DNA of 64,000 nucleotides from Ruminococcaceae bacterium UBA3215 (GCA_002363155.1 DEWH01000005.1:59680-123679), one strand, 5' to 3'; shown: positions 24,791 to 34,307, counted from the stretch's first letter. Notes: a model not told the origin generated them from the letters alone. Translations and numbers: made by a program.

Positions 24791-24819
24791 AGTATATCAT
24801 ATATAAATCAATAATGCAA
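24791..24819 (-). promoter_or_regulatory. Promoter of the ABC-F gene
   Basis: Minus strand: TTGCAT (24819-24814), 17 bases, TATACT (24796-24791). The leader is about 28 bases. Confidence 0.7.
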
Positions 24820-24878
24820 ACGAATTTTTGAACAAAATCAACAGATAGAAGCGCAGATATTTGTACATTTTTCCTCAA

Positions 24879-24914
24879 ACAAAAACCGCCGAATGCTTTT
24901 GACATTCAGCGGTT
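24879..24914 (-). terminator. Intrinsic terminator downstream of ftsZ
   Basis: Minus strand: AACCGC-T-GAATG pairs with CATTC-G-GCGGTT around a TCAAAAG loop, followed by a T-run into GTTTG. Confidence 0.85.
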
Positions 24915-24972
24915 CTTTCGCAATTATAATGTAATAATTTCAAAGGCACTATTGCCGTTGCGGGCTCTGCGC

Positions 24973-26187
24973 TTACTTTCTGTTCTGGAAGAGGCTTTCG
25001 AGCTCGGAGTAAGCATCATCATTCGGAGTTGTCGATGTTCTTGAGTTGATGAACGAAGCAAAGTCGTTCTTGGAAGAACTCGATGTTGTGCTGATGATCT
25101 CCTCAGCTACGCTCTTCTCGCTTGTAGTCTCGAATGCGTCCTTGAAGCAGGTTGCTATAACCGAGATGGTGATGGAGTCCTTCATATCGGCAGGTCCGTA
25201 GTTTGCACCTATGATGATCTCTGCGTCGGGGTCGCAAGCTCTTGTGATTGCCTGCATAGCCTCGTCAACATCGGTCATGAGCGCGTCCTGGGAAAGTGTT
25301 ATGTAAACGAGCAGTCTGCCTGCGTTCTTGATAGAAGTTTCGAGCAGCGGGCTGTTTACTACCTGCGATACAGCTTCTTCAACCTTCTTGTCGCCGGTTC
25401 CGTTGCCGATAGCGATATGAGCGTCGCCGGCATTTCTGATGATCGTGCTTAAGTCGGAGAAGTCAACGTTGATAAGCGCGGTTGTGTTTATCATATCCGA
25501 AACGATCTTTACGGAGCGATGCAGAACATCATCTACCATAAGGAACGCCTGGGGAACCGTGAGAGCCTTCTCGTTGAGCTGGAGAAGCTTCTGGTTAGGG
25601 ATTATAACGAGAGCGTCAACATGCTTTCTGATCTCGTCGATACCCTTCATAGCCTGGTTCATCTTCTGGCTGCGCTCAAAGTCGAAAGGCTTTGTAACGA
25701 CGCCTATTGTGAGGATACCCATTTCCTGCGCTATCTCGGCAATAACAGGAGCCGCACCTGTGCCGGTGCCGCCGCCCATACCTGCGGAGATGAATACGAG
25801 GGAAGCGCCCTTGAGGTACTTTTCGATATCCTCTCTGTCCTCGCGAGCAGCTTCCGCGCCGACTTCGGCACGTCCGCCTGCTCCGCGGCCCTTTGCGCAC
25901 TTCTTGCCTATCTGTACTCTGCGAATGAGTGATTTGTCCTTGTTCTTGAGGGCTGCGACATCTGTGTTTACTGCTACAAACTCTATATCTACATCATCTG
26001 CTGCCATATCTTTCGAGTTCTTGTCGCGCAGACCCTTCTTAGCCATATTCTCAACGGCATTTCCGCCGCCGCCGCCTACACCGAACACCTTTATCCGGAT
26101 ATCATATACGGCGCTTTCGTCAAGGTGGTCGAAAGCCGGCTCTTCTGTTTCTACTTCGAAGCCTTCCTCATCGATTTCGATTGCCAC
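24973..26187 (-). CDS. ftsZ: Cell division protein FtsZ
   Basis: 404 residues. The tubulin homologue that forms the division ring by GTP-dependent polymerisation. The nucleotide loop GMGGGTGTG is at 136-144, and the catalytic T7 region appears as NVDFSDLSTI. There is an acidic N-terminal extension of about 28 residues before the domain starts at DIRIKVFGVGGGG. The loop usually reading GLGAG is GRGAGGRAEVG. The C-terminal tail ends ELESLFQNRK and lacks the usual D-I-P-x-F conserved peptide, so partner binding may differ. It has its own promoter at 26290-26318 and a terminator; ftsQ lies upstream on the same strand. Confidence 0.96.
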   Translation of the reverse strand: MAIEIDEEGFEVETEEPAFDHLDESAVYDIRIKVFGVGGGGGNAVENMAKKGLRDKNSKDMAADDVDIEFVAVNTDVAALKNKDKSLIRRVQIGKKCAKGRGAGGRAEVGAEAAREDREDIEKYLKGASLVFISAGMGGGTGTGAAPVIAEIAQEMGILTIGVVTKPFDFERSQKMNQAMKGIDEIRKHVDALVIIPNQKLLQLNEKALTVPQAFLMVDDVLHRSVKIVSDMINTTALINVDFSDLSTIIRNAGDAHIAIGNGTGDKKVEEAVSQVVNSPLLETSIKNAGRLLVYITLSQDALMTDVDEAMQAITRACDPDAEIIIGANYGPADMKDSITISVIATCFKDAFETTSEKSVAEEIISTTSSSSKNDFASFINSRTSTTPNDDAYSELESLFQNRK

Positions 26188-26204
26188 GATAATATACCTC
26201 CTGA

Positions 26205-26420
26205 ATTTTATACATAACGGCTCTGCCGTTCACAAATCGGAGTGCTATGAACGTCAAACGCGCACCACGACTGCATTTTCTCAACATTTATTGTAACAGA
26301 TTTTAATCAAAATTTCAATAGGTTTTTCAAAAAAATCTAAATATTTAGTGTTTTTTTTTCTGAGAAGTATCTAAATGTTGTGGTATTTTAGTCTCCGGTA
26401 ACTTTTATGTAACTTTTTCA
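26205..26420. other. ftsZ leader and upstream AT-rich region
   Basis: The leader holds a small hairpin AACGGC-AGA-GCCGTT at 26218-26232 (minus strand), with the same AGA loop as the dispersed repeat hairpins, and a palindrome CTAAATATTTAG at about 26336-26347 near the promoter. No gene was seen. Confidence 0.45.
26290..26318 (-). promoter_or_regulatory. Promoter of ftsZ
   Basis: Minus strand: TTGAAA (26318-26313), 17 bases, TACAAT (26295-26290). The predicted leader is ~95 bases and ends with CAGGAGGTATA. Confidence 0.75.
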
Positions 26421-27509
26421 TCATTCTGTTGTTTCGCCGGAAGCGGTTTCTGACGTTTCTGCATCTTCGTCTTCTGTTTCGCCCTCTTCCGTTTCCTCTG
26501 TTACCGGTGCCGCGGTCACGGGAGCGGTGGTTATAGGACGCTGGATAGCACGGCTCGGATCGGAAACATCGAGCGTTACATGCTCTGTTTCGGCGATGTA
26601 ACCGTTTAGTACCAGCTCTCTGATAATGCGCATCTTTTCGTCTATCTGGAGTATGGAACCGAGATGTACCACCACGCGGTCATCGTAGGTCATTACAAGC
26701 GCAAGGCTGTCGCTTATATCCACGGTGGTGATATTGTCGATCTCCGCTTTCTCGATAGCCCTGCTTATTTCGGCGACAAGCTTGTCCTGTTCGGGATCCT
26801 CTGCCGAGATGAAGCCGCCTACAATAACGGATTCAGCGGGTTTGTAGCCGAGCACCTGCATACAGTCTGCCTTGCTGGTGTCTATCTGCATTACGCGGCC
26901 GATGTGGGAAATGACGTAGTTCTTGCCGTTGTAGTAGAACTCCGCCATAGGCACGGAGCGGGTGACGCTTATCTTGATCGTCGAAGGGAACACCTTGTCC
27001 ACCTTGACGCTGTCAAGGCTCACGAGTTTGTCGAGGATACGTTCCGGAATGCCGGCGGTATTGAGACGGACGAGGTTTTCGGTGCCTTCAAGCCCGCTTG
27101 CGGTAATGATCTGCTCATCGGTATAGTCGGACTCGCCCTCTATAACGATCTTTTCGCAGTTGAACAGCACCGTTACCGACAGAACGGAGAAGATGATAAC
27201 GGCGAGGACAGCTGTCATGAGATAGTAAACGACATTGCTGCCGCCTTTTTTCTTTCGCCGCTCGCGAAGCTCACGTTCTGCCGCCTTTCTTGCCTCCTCC
27301 TCGCGCTTTTTGCGCACGGGGCTCTGTGGCGGGAGCTGTTTTTTGGTCTGTTCGGTGATCTTCTGCTGTTTACGGCTCTGCGGATTGACATTTTTTCTTC
27401 TCTCGGCAGGCGACGGTGCCTTTGAAGCCTGTTCGCGGAGCTTGCGGTTAAGCTCCTCCTTGCTCATTTCGACTGTTCTGCTCTTGTTAAGTCTGTGAAA
27501 ATCCGGCAT
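26421..27509 (-). CDS. ftsQ: Cell division protein FtsQ/DivIB
   Basis: 362 residues. A long basic cytoplasmic N-terminus rich in Lys/Arg/Gln, a single membrane helix at about 93-115 (VVYYLMTAVLAVIIFSVLSV), then a POTRA domain beginning CEKIVIEGESDYTDEQI and the beta domain with VFPSTIKISVTRSVPMAEF. It ends in an acidic Thr/Glu-rich tail. FtsQ/DivIB links FtsL and DivIC/FtsB within the divisome. The start has GGAGGCGAGCG upstream. It lies between murA and ftsZ, a typical placement. Confidence 0.92.
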   Translation of the reverse strand: MPDFHRLNKSRTVEMSKEELNRKLREQASKAPSPAERRKNVNPQSRKQQKITEQTKKQLPPQSPVRKKREEEARKAAERELRERRKKKGGSNVVYYLMTAVLAVIIFSVLSVTVLFNCEKIVIEGESDYTDEQIITASGLEGTENLVRLNTAGIPERILDKLVSLDSVKVDKVFPSTIKISVTRSVPMAEFYYNGKNYVISHIGRVMQIDTSKADCMQVLGYKPAESVIVGGFISAEDPEQDKLVAEISRAIEKAEIDNITTVDISDSLALVMTYDDRVVVHLGSILQIDEKMRIIRELVLNGYIAETEHVTLDVSDPSRAIQRPITTAPVTAAPVTEETEEGETEDEDAETSETASGETTE

Positions 27510-27532
27510 ATCGCTCGCCTCCGTTCTCCGGC

Positions 27533-27585
27533 AAAGGGGAAAGCAACGCTTTCCCCAGCCGTTTCTTTGCCCGCTGCGGGCATAA
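27533..27585 (-). other. Hairpin pair between murA and ftsQ
   Basis: GGGGAAAGC-AAC-GCTTTCCCC (27536-27556) is a perfect 9-bp stem, followed by GCCCG-CTG-CGGGC (27569-27581). No T-run follows on the minus strand, so this is a structured intercistronic segment, not a clear terminator. Confidence 0.5.
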
Positions 27586-27622
27586 TGTTCAATACTGTAT
27601 CATATACTTTATCAGCCGGGCG

Positions 27623-28885
27623 CTATACGCATCGGATATCCGCTCCCACGCTTCGCAGGCAGCCTTCTATATCCTCGTAACCGCGGTTGATATAGCAGAT
27701 CTTGCTTATTTTAGTGGTACCCTCGGCAAACAGCGCGGCAGTCACCATTGCTGCGCCTCCGCGCAGGTCACAGGCTTCAAGCTCCGCACCCGAAAGCCGG
27801 CTCACGCCCTCGACTACGGCAACCTGCCCCTCCACATTTATCTTCGCACCCAGCCGTTTCAGCTCGCTGACATGGCGGTAGCGGTTCTCGAAGATAGTCT
27901 CGGTGAACATGGTGGTACCGGGAAGCGTCGAACACAGCGCCATGAGCGGAGGCTGTGCGTCGGTGGGAAATCCCGGGTACGGCGCTGTCTTTATCATCGC
28001 CGGTGCTTTGAGCGTTTTTCGTGCGTTGAGATAGACGCTCCCGCTGCCAAAGCTGTAAATGCTGCACCCGATCTGCTCCAGCACCGGGACCACAAGTCCG
28101 AGGGAAGCCGGATCGGTATTTGTGAGCAGTATCTCGCCCCTTGTTATCGCGCCGCAGCACAGGTAAGTCGCGGCGGCTATCCTGTCGGGCATTACGGTAT
28201 AGGTGCAGCCGGACAGGCTCTTAACGCCTTCAATATGTATGGTGCCGGTGCCGGCACCGTCTATCTTAGCACCGCATTTTGTAAGAAATCCCGCAAGATC
28301 GCATATTTCCGGCTCTCTTGCGGCGTTGTGTATCTCTGTTGATCCCTCGGCGAGGACTGCGGCGAGCATCACATTCTCTGTTGCACCCACTGACGGAACG
28401 GGGAAGGAGATCTTCGCTCCGCGCAGTTTTGCTGCCGAGCAGGTTATGTAACCGTGCTCCTCGGTTATCTTCGCGCCCATTTTACGGAAAGCGTCGAGGT
28501 GGAAGTCGATGGGTCTTGATCCTATCTCACAGCCGCCCGGAAATGACATTCTGCACTGTCCCGTTCTTCCGAGCAGCGCACCCATGAAAATGATGGAAGA
28601 GCGCATCTCACGCATCAGCTTTTCCGAGATGTCCGATGTGCAAACCGCCGAGGAGTTCACGCAGACGACGTTTCCCTCTCTCTTGCAGCCGCAGCCGAGC
28701 GAGGATAAGATCCTGCACGCCGCGTCGCAGTCCGACAGCTTCGGGCAGTTGTATATCTCCGTTTGTCCTCTGCACAGCACCGCTGCCGCGAGTATCGGAA
28801 GCGAACTGTTCTTTGCGCCCTGTACGGAAAGCTCTCCCTCTATGCGCCGTCCTCCCTTTATAATGAGTCTGCGCTGAACCGACAT
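27623..28885 (-). CDS. murA: UDP-N-acetylglucosamine 1-carboxyvinyltransferase
   Basis: 420 residues from the ATG at 28885, after AAAAAGGGTGATAT; a GTG nine bases upstream is less likely. It transfers enolpyruvate from PEP to UDP-GlcNAc, the first committed step of peptidoglycan synthesis. The fosfomycin-reactive Cys is Cys119 in FPGGCEIGSRPID. The N-terminal KGGRRIEGELSVQGAKNSSLPILAA and C-terminal GYEDIEGCLRSVGADI are standard. The Cys predicts fosfomycin sensitivity at the target. It sits between murG and ftsQ, separated from murG by a hairpin repeat. Confidence 0.97.
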   Translation of the reverse strand: MSVQRRLIIKGGRRIEGELSVQGAKNSSLPILAAAVLCRGQTEIYNCPKLSDCDAACRILSSLGCGCKREGNVVCVNSSAVCTSDISEKLMREMRSSIIFMGALLGRTGQCRMSFPGGCEIGSRPIDFHLDAFRKMGAKITEEHGYITCSAAKLRGAKISFPVPSVGATENVMLAAVLAEGSTEIHNAAREPEICDLAGFLTKCGAKIDGAGTGTIHIEGVKSLSGCTYTVMPDRIAAATYLCCGAITRGEILLTNTDPASLGLVVPVLEQIGCSIYSFGSGSVYLNARKTLKAPAMIKTAPYPGFPTDAQPPLMALCSTLPGTTMFTETIFENRYRHVSELKRLGAKINVEGQVAVVEGVSRLSGAELEACDLRGGAAMVTAALFAEGTTKISKICYINRGYEDIEGCLRSVGADIRCV

Positions 28886-28934
28886 ATATATCACCCTTTT
28901 TCTGCTTTTTCACATATTATGCAGAAAAAGGGTT

Positions 28935-29185
28935 TTTGGTGACGGCGAACGCGCCGCTCCGTAATGCGTAGCGACATTCTTCTATGGGCGGGTGCGCCAC
29001 CTCGGTTAGCTATACTCTGCTATTTTTGAACGGAGTCTTTGCCAACCCCCATTCATTTCTTGCAGAGTGACCCATTGATGCATCTCTGAAATACTGCATT
29101 AATTTAGGGGGTCAAGCCCCCTTTTTTAAAGGGGGCTTGCGGGGGGTAGGGGGGCAGAGCCCCCGTCTCACAGCTCTCGAGTTTC
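28935..29185. repeat. Longest composite hairpin repeat copy, murG 3' end
   Basis: About 250 bases filling the murG-murA gap. In order: an inverted copy of the CCCGCCCAT-GAAGAATG module (28940-29020), the TTTGCCAACCCCCATTC module (29030-29105), AAGCCCCC/GGGGGCTT (29114-29138), GGGGGC-AGA-GCCCCC (29150-29164) and a TCTCACAG-rich run to the murG stop. No gene here. Confidence 0.8.
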
Positions 29186-30310
29186 TCACAGCGGGCGATC
29201 TTTTATCAGGTCGAGTATATTACCCACCACGAGATCGGTCGCATTCGGTATATTGAGCGCCGCGGCAGCTTTTTCCATTCCGGCAAGCCGTTCGCGGTCC
29301 TCATACAGTCCCTTTACTTCCGTGAGCAGGCGTTCCGCTGTCAGATCCTTGTCCTCGATCAGTATCGCGGCACCGTTCTTGCTCATGGTGAGCGCGTTGT
29401 AATACTGGTGGTTTTCGGCAGCCTGCGGGAACGGTATCAGAATGCTTGCGCGCCCTGCCGCTTTGAGCTCGGTGAGCGTCATCGCCCCGGCGCGGGAAAT
29501 TATAAGGTCTGCCGCGCTCAGGCAGGTGTACATATTGTCGATATATTCTTTCGCTATGAAGCGTTCGCCGGTTTCAATCCCTTTTTCCTTAAGCAGCCCG
29601 TCAAACATATCCTTTCCGTTGCCGCCGTAGGAGTGAATGTGGTTTATGCCGCCGACTTCACGCTCCCATTTGAGCAGTTCCGCCACAGCCTCGGTTATCT
29701 TGTTTGCGCCGAGACTTCCGCCGAATGACACGATCGTCATTCCCTCCGGGAGACCGAGCTTTTTCCGCGCATCGTCCCGGTCTTCTATCGGAATGTTGCT
29801 GCGGAGCGGGTTTCCGGTAACAACGCAGTTTTCCGTATGCTTTAAGTGCGTGAGTACGTCCTCATTAGCGCAGAGGACCTTATCTACCCGGTGCGCCAGC
29901 ATTGTTGTAGTCATACCGGGCAGGGAATTGCTCTCGTGGACAGCGGTTTTTACGCCCATCTGTGCTGCTGCTGCAAGCACGGGAGCGCAAACATACCCGC
30001 CGGTACCTATCGCTATATCCGGCGCGAACTCCTTTATAAGCTTATGTGCGGAGCCCTGTGCGGTGATGTAGTAATGCACCGCCTGTATGTTGCGCTTGAT
30101 GTTTTCCGGGGTAAGCTTTCGTTGGAGCCCCGCCATTCTGAACGCGGTGAAGTCATATCCCGCCTTGCGGACGAGCTTTTCCTCCATGCCTCCCTGTGCG
30201 CCGACAAATTTTATCGCCGCATCGGGGAAGAGCTGCTTTATCTTATCCGCAATGGCAAGCGCGGGGTTGATGTGTCCCGCAGTACCGCCTGCGGCAAGAA
30301 TAACTCTCAT
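29186..30310 (-). CDS. murG: UDP-GlcNAc:lipid I N-acetylglucosaminyltransferase
   Basis: 374 residues. It converts lipid I to lipid II at the cytoplasmic membrane face. The N-terminal G-loop is AAGGTAGHINPALAIAD, with a second glycine-rich loop FGGSLGANKI. The donor-site segment runs ISRAGAMTLTELKAAGRASI, then PFPQAAENHQYYNA. The length is usual. The start overlaps the ftsW stop by four bases (ATGA), so translation is coupled to the flippase/polymerase gene. Confidence 0.97.
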   Translation of the reverse strand: MRVILAAGGTAGHINPALAIADKIKQLFPDAAIKFVGAQGGMEEKLVRKAGYDFTAFRMAGLQRKLTPENIKRNIQAVHYYITAQGSAHKLIKEFAPDIAIGTGGYVCAPVLAAAAQMGVKTAVHESNSLPGMTTTMLAHRVDKVLCANEDVLTHLKHTENCVVTGNPLRSNIPIEDRDDARKKLGLPEGMTIVSFGGSLGANKITEAVAELLKWEREVGGINHIHSYGGNGKDMFDGLLKEKGIETGERFIAKEYIDNMYTCLSAADLIISRAGAMTLTELKAAGRASILIPFPQAAENHQYYNALTMSKNGAAILIEDKDLTAERLLTEVKGLYEDRERLAGMEKAAAALNIPNATDLVVGNILDLIKDRPL

Positions 30311-31614
30311 ATAGAAGCCTTTCGTGATATATTTAGCACAATGCCCATTTCACCGAGCTGCATCAGCAGCGCCGTACCGCCGTAACTGAAGAACGGCAGC
30401 GAAACACCGGTATTGAAGAACGCATTGGACGCAACTGCTATGTTTAAGAATGCCTGAATGCCGATCTGGATAACGATACCGGCGCACAGCAGCATTCCTT
30501 CCTTGTCGGGAGCGGAAGCGGCAATGTAGAATCCGCGTATTATAAGAAGCAGGAAAAGCAGTATTACGACCACAGCGCCGACGAATCCCAGCTCCTCGAC
30601 GATTACCGAGAAGATGAAGTCGTTCTCCGCGAAGGGGAGGTAGCTGTATTTCTGGTGGGAGTTGCCGAGACCCTGACCGAACATTCCGCCGGAACCGAGG
30701 GCTATAAGCGACTGGTAGGTCTGGTATGTATCGCCGCGGATATCCGCCTCCGGATCCTTAAGACTCAGCATTCGTGCCGAAACGTAGTCGAATCCGAGCA
30801 TCGGGAACACCGTAAATACCATTACCGCGGCTATGCCGATAAGCACGAGAACGCCTGCAACGTGAGTTCCCTTTGCGCCGCCTATGTAGAGCATGCAGAT
30901 AGAGATAACGAGAATGATGAGCGTAGCGGAGAGGTGCGGCTGGATAACGACAAGCCCGCAGGCAATGGCTATGCGTATCATTATCGGTATAAAACCTTTG
31001 GTGAGGCTTTTCATATTGTCATAGTTGCGCTGCATATAGTCGGCTATGACGAGGATAGTTACGAATTTAAGTATCTCGGAGGGCTGTATCGTGATCGGGC
31101 CTATTGCTATCCAGCGTTCCGCGCCGTTTACCGTGCTTCCCATTACACGAACGAGCAGCATAAGACCTGCCGATACTATGATCGCCGTCTTGAGTACGAC
31201 TTTGGTGAACAGGATATGATAGTCGATGAAGGAGATGACTATCATAGCCGCCAGACCGCCCAGAGCAAACAAAAGCTGGCGGTTTATGAAATAGTAGCTG
31301 TCTTGGTATGCCGATACCTTCGCGGAAGCGTAAGTCGCGGAGAACAGCATAATAAGCCCGAATGTGAGCAGGATAAGAACGATGAGGAAGAAGGAGAAGT
31401 CGAACTTCTGGGGTATTGAGAAATCGACTATCTTTTTCTTCTTTTTCTGCGCCGTCTTATCCGGGTGCATCGGGATAGCTTTCTTGTTCTGCTTTGAAGC
31501 CTGCGGACGGCGTACCGCCGCGGTTATATCCGAAGCGCCGTAAGCGCGTATATTCTCTCGTCTGCCGCGTTCCGACACCTGCCGGAGCGCACCTGAATCC
31601 CGGGAGTTCAGCAT
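30307..31614 (-). CDS. ftsW: SEDS peptidoglycan polymerase FtsW
   Basis: 435 residues. A ~65-residue basic cytoplasmic N-terminus precedes about ten membrane helices. SEDS hallmarks are GAERWIAIGPITIQPSEILKF, the loop with SARMLSLKDPEADIRGDTYQ, GLGNSHQKYSYLPFAENDFIF and the closing TGVSLPFFSYGGTALL. FtsW polymerises glycan strands at the septum with a class B PBP, here the PBP at 34589. Position inside the division cluster favours FtsW over RodA. An inverted-repeat element lies between mraY and this gene. Confidence 0.94.
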   Translation of the reverse strand: MLNSRDSGALRQVSERGRRENIRAYGASDITAAVRRPQASKQNKKAIPMHPDKTAQKKKKKIVDFSIPQKFDFSFFLIVLILLTFGLIMLFSATYASAKVSAYQDSYYFINRQLLFALGGLAAMIVISFIDYHILFTKVVLKTAIIVSAGLMLLVRVMGSTVNGAERWIAIGPITIQPSEILKFVTILVIADYMQRNYDNMKSLTKGFIPIMIRIAIACGLVVIQPHLSATLIILVISICMLYIGGAKGTHVAGVLVLIGIAAVMVFTVFPMLGFDYVSARMLSLKDPEADIRGDTYQTYQSLIALGSGGMFGQGLGNSHQKYSYLPFAENDFIFSVIVEELGFVGAVVVILLFLLLIIRGFYIAASAPDKEGMLLCAGIVIQIGIQAFLNIAVASNAFFNTGVSLPFFSYGGTALLMQLGEMGIVLNISRKASI

Positions 31615-31631
31615 AAAACCCTCCTTTTTTT

Positions 31632-31832
31632 AATTCAAAATTCACAATGCACAATTCACAATTGTTGTGTTGCTTCGCGACGGATCTAAATCGTGACGAA
31701 ATTTGGAATAATAGTTTCACATCTGCACAATTCATCAGCATGACTGCATTATTGTCCGGTTTTGTCACAATTCAGATAAGCGGCGAAGCCGCAACCAAAA
31801 TTGTGCATTGTGAATTGTGAATTGTGCATTGT
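31632..31832. repeat. ATTGTG-rich inverted-repeat element inside the division cluster
   Basis: A full copy of ~200 bases between mraY and ftsW. The left arm has CACAATGCACAATTCACAATT, a TGTTGC-TTC-GCGAC hairpin and ATCGTGACGAAATT. The right arm is roughly its reverse complement, with GCGGC-GAA-GCCGC and ATTGTGCATTGTG units. The middle (~31690-31770) is unrelated to that of the 15111 copy. Confidence 0.75.
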
Positions 31833-32846
31833 TTAAATTCCGTTTACGAGCAGCACTGCCGCTGTACCTGCCACAGCCCCTATCGCGGAAAATACGATAA
31901 CGATCTTCTGCTCTTTCCAGCCCCTCAGCTCAAAGCTGTGGTGAATGGGAGTCATCTTGAAAAGGCGCTTGCCGTGGGTTATCTTGAAGTATGTCATCTG
32001 TATCAGCACCGTGAGCGCTTCCCAGATATATACCGCAGCCGCGATGACCATGAGCACTTCGACATGAAGCGCTATACCGAGCATTGCCACCATTCCGCCG
32101 AGATACATCGAGCCTGTGTCGCCCATGAATACCTTTGCCGGCTTCCAGTTCCAGATAAGGAATCCGAGACAGCCGCCTGCCGTCGCCACCGCGATTATCG
32201 TGTACCCCGCAAAGCCGAGCATTGCGGAGATTACCGCAAATGCGATCATATATACGAATGTTACAGAGGAACAGAGCCCGTCTATGCCATCGGTAAGGTT
32301 TACCGCGTTCACGATGTAGAGAATGCCCAGTCCCATTATAATGTAGTAGAAGTACCAGAGGTCAAGTTCGCCTATAAACGGGAACTTTATCACCGTTGAC
32401 GTATCGCCGGAGATAACTCTTGCAGTGAAGAATGCCGCGATCACAAGCACCTGCATTATGATCTTCTGCATTGCGGTAAGACCTTCGTTCTGCTTCTTCT
32501 TGACCTTGATGAAGTCGTCGATGAAGCCGATGAAGCCGAAGAAGAACGCAGCCGCAAATACCGAGATCACGCCTGCCATATCCTTGAGCGCGAGTTCGTC
32601 TGTACCGAGCAGCCCGTTTACTGCCAGCAGTATCATTCCGATCGTTATAGCGGCAGTCGTTCCCACAACGAACATCATACCGCCCATTGTGGGTGTACCC
32701 TGCTTGCTCTTTTTGTGCCATGCGGGGCCTATATCGAGTATCGTCTGCCCGAATTTGAGCTTTCTGAGCCACGGTATCAGCGCGAATCCGAGCACCGCGG
32801 TTATTATTACCGCGGCTGCCGCGGTGGAGATTATAGTTATCAGCAT
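31833..32846 (-). CDS. mraY: Phospho-N-acetylmuramoyl-pentapeptide transferase
   Basis: 337 residues with about ten membrane helices. MraY attaches phospho-MurNAc-pentapeptide to undecaprenyl phosphate to make lipid I. Motifs seen: WHKKSKQGTPTMGGMMF, GFIDDFIKVKKKQNEGL with the Asp pair, NAVNLTDGIDGL and GDTGSMYLGGMVAML, then FKMTPIHHSFELRGW. All are standard. The gene begins directly after the murE stop (adjacent bases), so translation is likely coupled. Confidence 0.97.
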   Translation of the reverse strand: MLITIISTAAAAVIITAVLGFALIPWLRKLKFGQTILDIGPAWHKKSKQGTPTMGGMMFVVGTTAAITIGMILLAVNGLLGTDELALKDMAGVISVFAAAFFFGFIGFIDDFIKVKKKQNEGLTAMQKIIMQVLVIAAFFTARVISGDTSTVIKFPFIGELDLWYFYYIIMGLGILYIVNAVNLTDGIDGLCSSVTFVYMIAFAVISAMLGFAGYTIIAVATAGGCLGFLIWNWKPAKVFMGDTGSMYLGGMVAMLGIALHVEVLMVIAAAVYIWEALTVLIQMTYFKITHGKRLFKMTPIHHSFELRGWKEQKIVIVFSAIGAVAGTAAVLLVNGI

Positions 32847-34307
32847 TTACCGGTTCTGTCCTTCCGTGCGGTCATTGCCGCAGAGTTCCTTTATTATACT
32901 GTGTTCGCTGAACGGCAGGTAATCATCGCCGACAGCCTGATATTCCTCGTGCCCCTTGCCGCAGAGAGCGATAACGTCCTCTTTTTCCGCAAGTGACACT
33001 GCGTATTTTATAGCTTCGAGCCTGTCAACGCGGCAGTGGACCTCACAGCCGCCTTCAAACCCGCTTTTCACTTCGTCTATGATCTTCTGCGGGTCTTCAT
33101 GCCGCGGATTGTCCGATGTTATCACCGCGATATCCGCGTACTTCGATACGCATTTTCCCATTCCCGGACGCTTTCCCGCGTCACGCTCACCTGCCGCTCC
33201 GAAAACGACTATGAGCCGCCCTTTCACGAAAGGCTTCAGTGACGAGAGGGTCTTTTCAAGTCCGTCCTCGGTATGGGCGTAGTCGCAGATTACGGTGTAA
33301 TCCCCGTCGTACAGCACTTCCGCGCGTCCGCATACGCCCTTTGATGTGTTGAGGGCATCTACGGTTTCCCGCATGGTGAGTCCTGCCGCTTCACATGCAG
33401 CCGCGGCGCCCATGGAGTTCATCACATTGAATTCTCCCGGCATAGGCACCGACACATTGAAAGCCTGTTCAGCCGCCTTATCCGCGAGTATATAGCTTAC
33501 TCCGCCGCTGCGAAGGCTTATCCTGCACGCGGAGATATCCGTCATATCGTTTATGCTGAGGGCAATGAGCTTTATCCCGCCTTTTTCTGAAAGCTCATCA
33601 TAAAGCCGCTTCCCCCATTTGTCGTCTATGTTGATGACCGCGGTTTCACAGCTGTCGAACAGGGACTTCTTCGCCTGGTAGTAGTTCTCCATTGTGCCGT
33701 GCCAGTCCAGGTGGTCTTGGGTAAGGTTAGTGAAGATGCCGCAGACAAACCGCTCGTTCACGAATCTCGACTGCGAGAGTGCCTGTGATGACGCTTCCAT
33801 TACGCAGTATTCCGCGCCGTTGTCAGCCATTTCTCTGAAATAGCCGTAGAGATCAAACTGATAGGGGGTGGTGAGGTGCGCTTCGTATGTTCTTCCGCAC
33901 ACGTCATATCCGGCGGTCCCGATACAGCCGCATTTATGCCCGCACTCGTTCATTATATGCTTTATGAGGTTTACAGTGGTGGTCTTCCCGTTGGTCCCGG
34001 TAGCGGCAATGAGTTTCAGCTGCTTTGTCGGCTCTCCGAAATACCGTGACGACAGTATGCTGTACATCTTTCGCGTGTCGCCGGTCACTATCTGCTGCGG
34101 GAGACCGAGATCATGACTTACGACGACCGCAGCTGCGCCCTTTTCCAGCATTTCGGCGCATGCCGAATGTCCGTCGAAGTTCCTGCCGGTTATGGCAACG
34201 AATATATCTCCGGGCTTTAACTTTCGCGTATCATCGGTGATGATGCCGATATCGCAGTCTTTCAGACCTTTGCGCTCGTTTTCCGGTAAAATATCGAATA
34301 ACCGCAA
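32847..34307 (-). CDS. murE: UDP-MurNAc-L-Ala-D-Glu:meso-diaminopimelate ligase
   Basis: 486 residues from TTG at 34307, placed six bases after TGAGGTG; a longer ATG frame would lack a binding site and exceed family length. The cytoplasmic Mur ligase adds the third stem residue. ATP loop TGTNGKTTT at ~103-111; ANGE-type TTPYQFDLYGY; C-terminal DNPRHEDP, the motif that selects meso-diaminopimelate, so the wall is predicted to be DAP type. MurF and MurD are absent from this cluster. A hairpin repeat separates it from the PBP gene. Confidence 0.95.
   Translation of the reverse strand: MRLFDILPENERKGLKDCDIGIITDDTRKLKPGDIFVAITGRNFDGHSACAEMLEKGAAAVVVSHDLGLPQQIVTGDTRKMYSILSSRYFGEPTKQLKLIAATGTNGKTTTVNLIKHIMNECGHKCGCIGTAGYDVCGRTYEAHLTTPYQFDLYGYFREMADNGAEYCVMEASSQALSQSRFVNERFVCGIFTNLTQDHLDWHGTMENYYQAKKSLFDSCETAVINIDDKWGKRLYDELSEKGGIKLIALSINDMTDISACRISLRSGGVSYILADKAAEQAFNVSVPMPGEFNVMNSMGAAAACEAAGLTMRETVDALNTSKGVCGRAEVLYDGDYTVICDYAHTEDGLEKTLSSLKPFVKGRLIVVFGAAGERDAGKRPGMGKCVSKYADIAVITSDNPRHEDPQKIIDEVKSGFEGGCEVHCRVDRLEAIKYAVSLAEKEDVIALCGKGHEEYQAVGDDYLPFSEHSIIKELCGNDRTEGQNR

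Noticed and set aside
27533..27585. Hairpins between murA and ftsQ as a terminator
   Set aside because: No T-run follows on the transcribed strand, and ftsQ has no evident promoter of its own, so read-through is needed.
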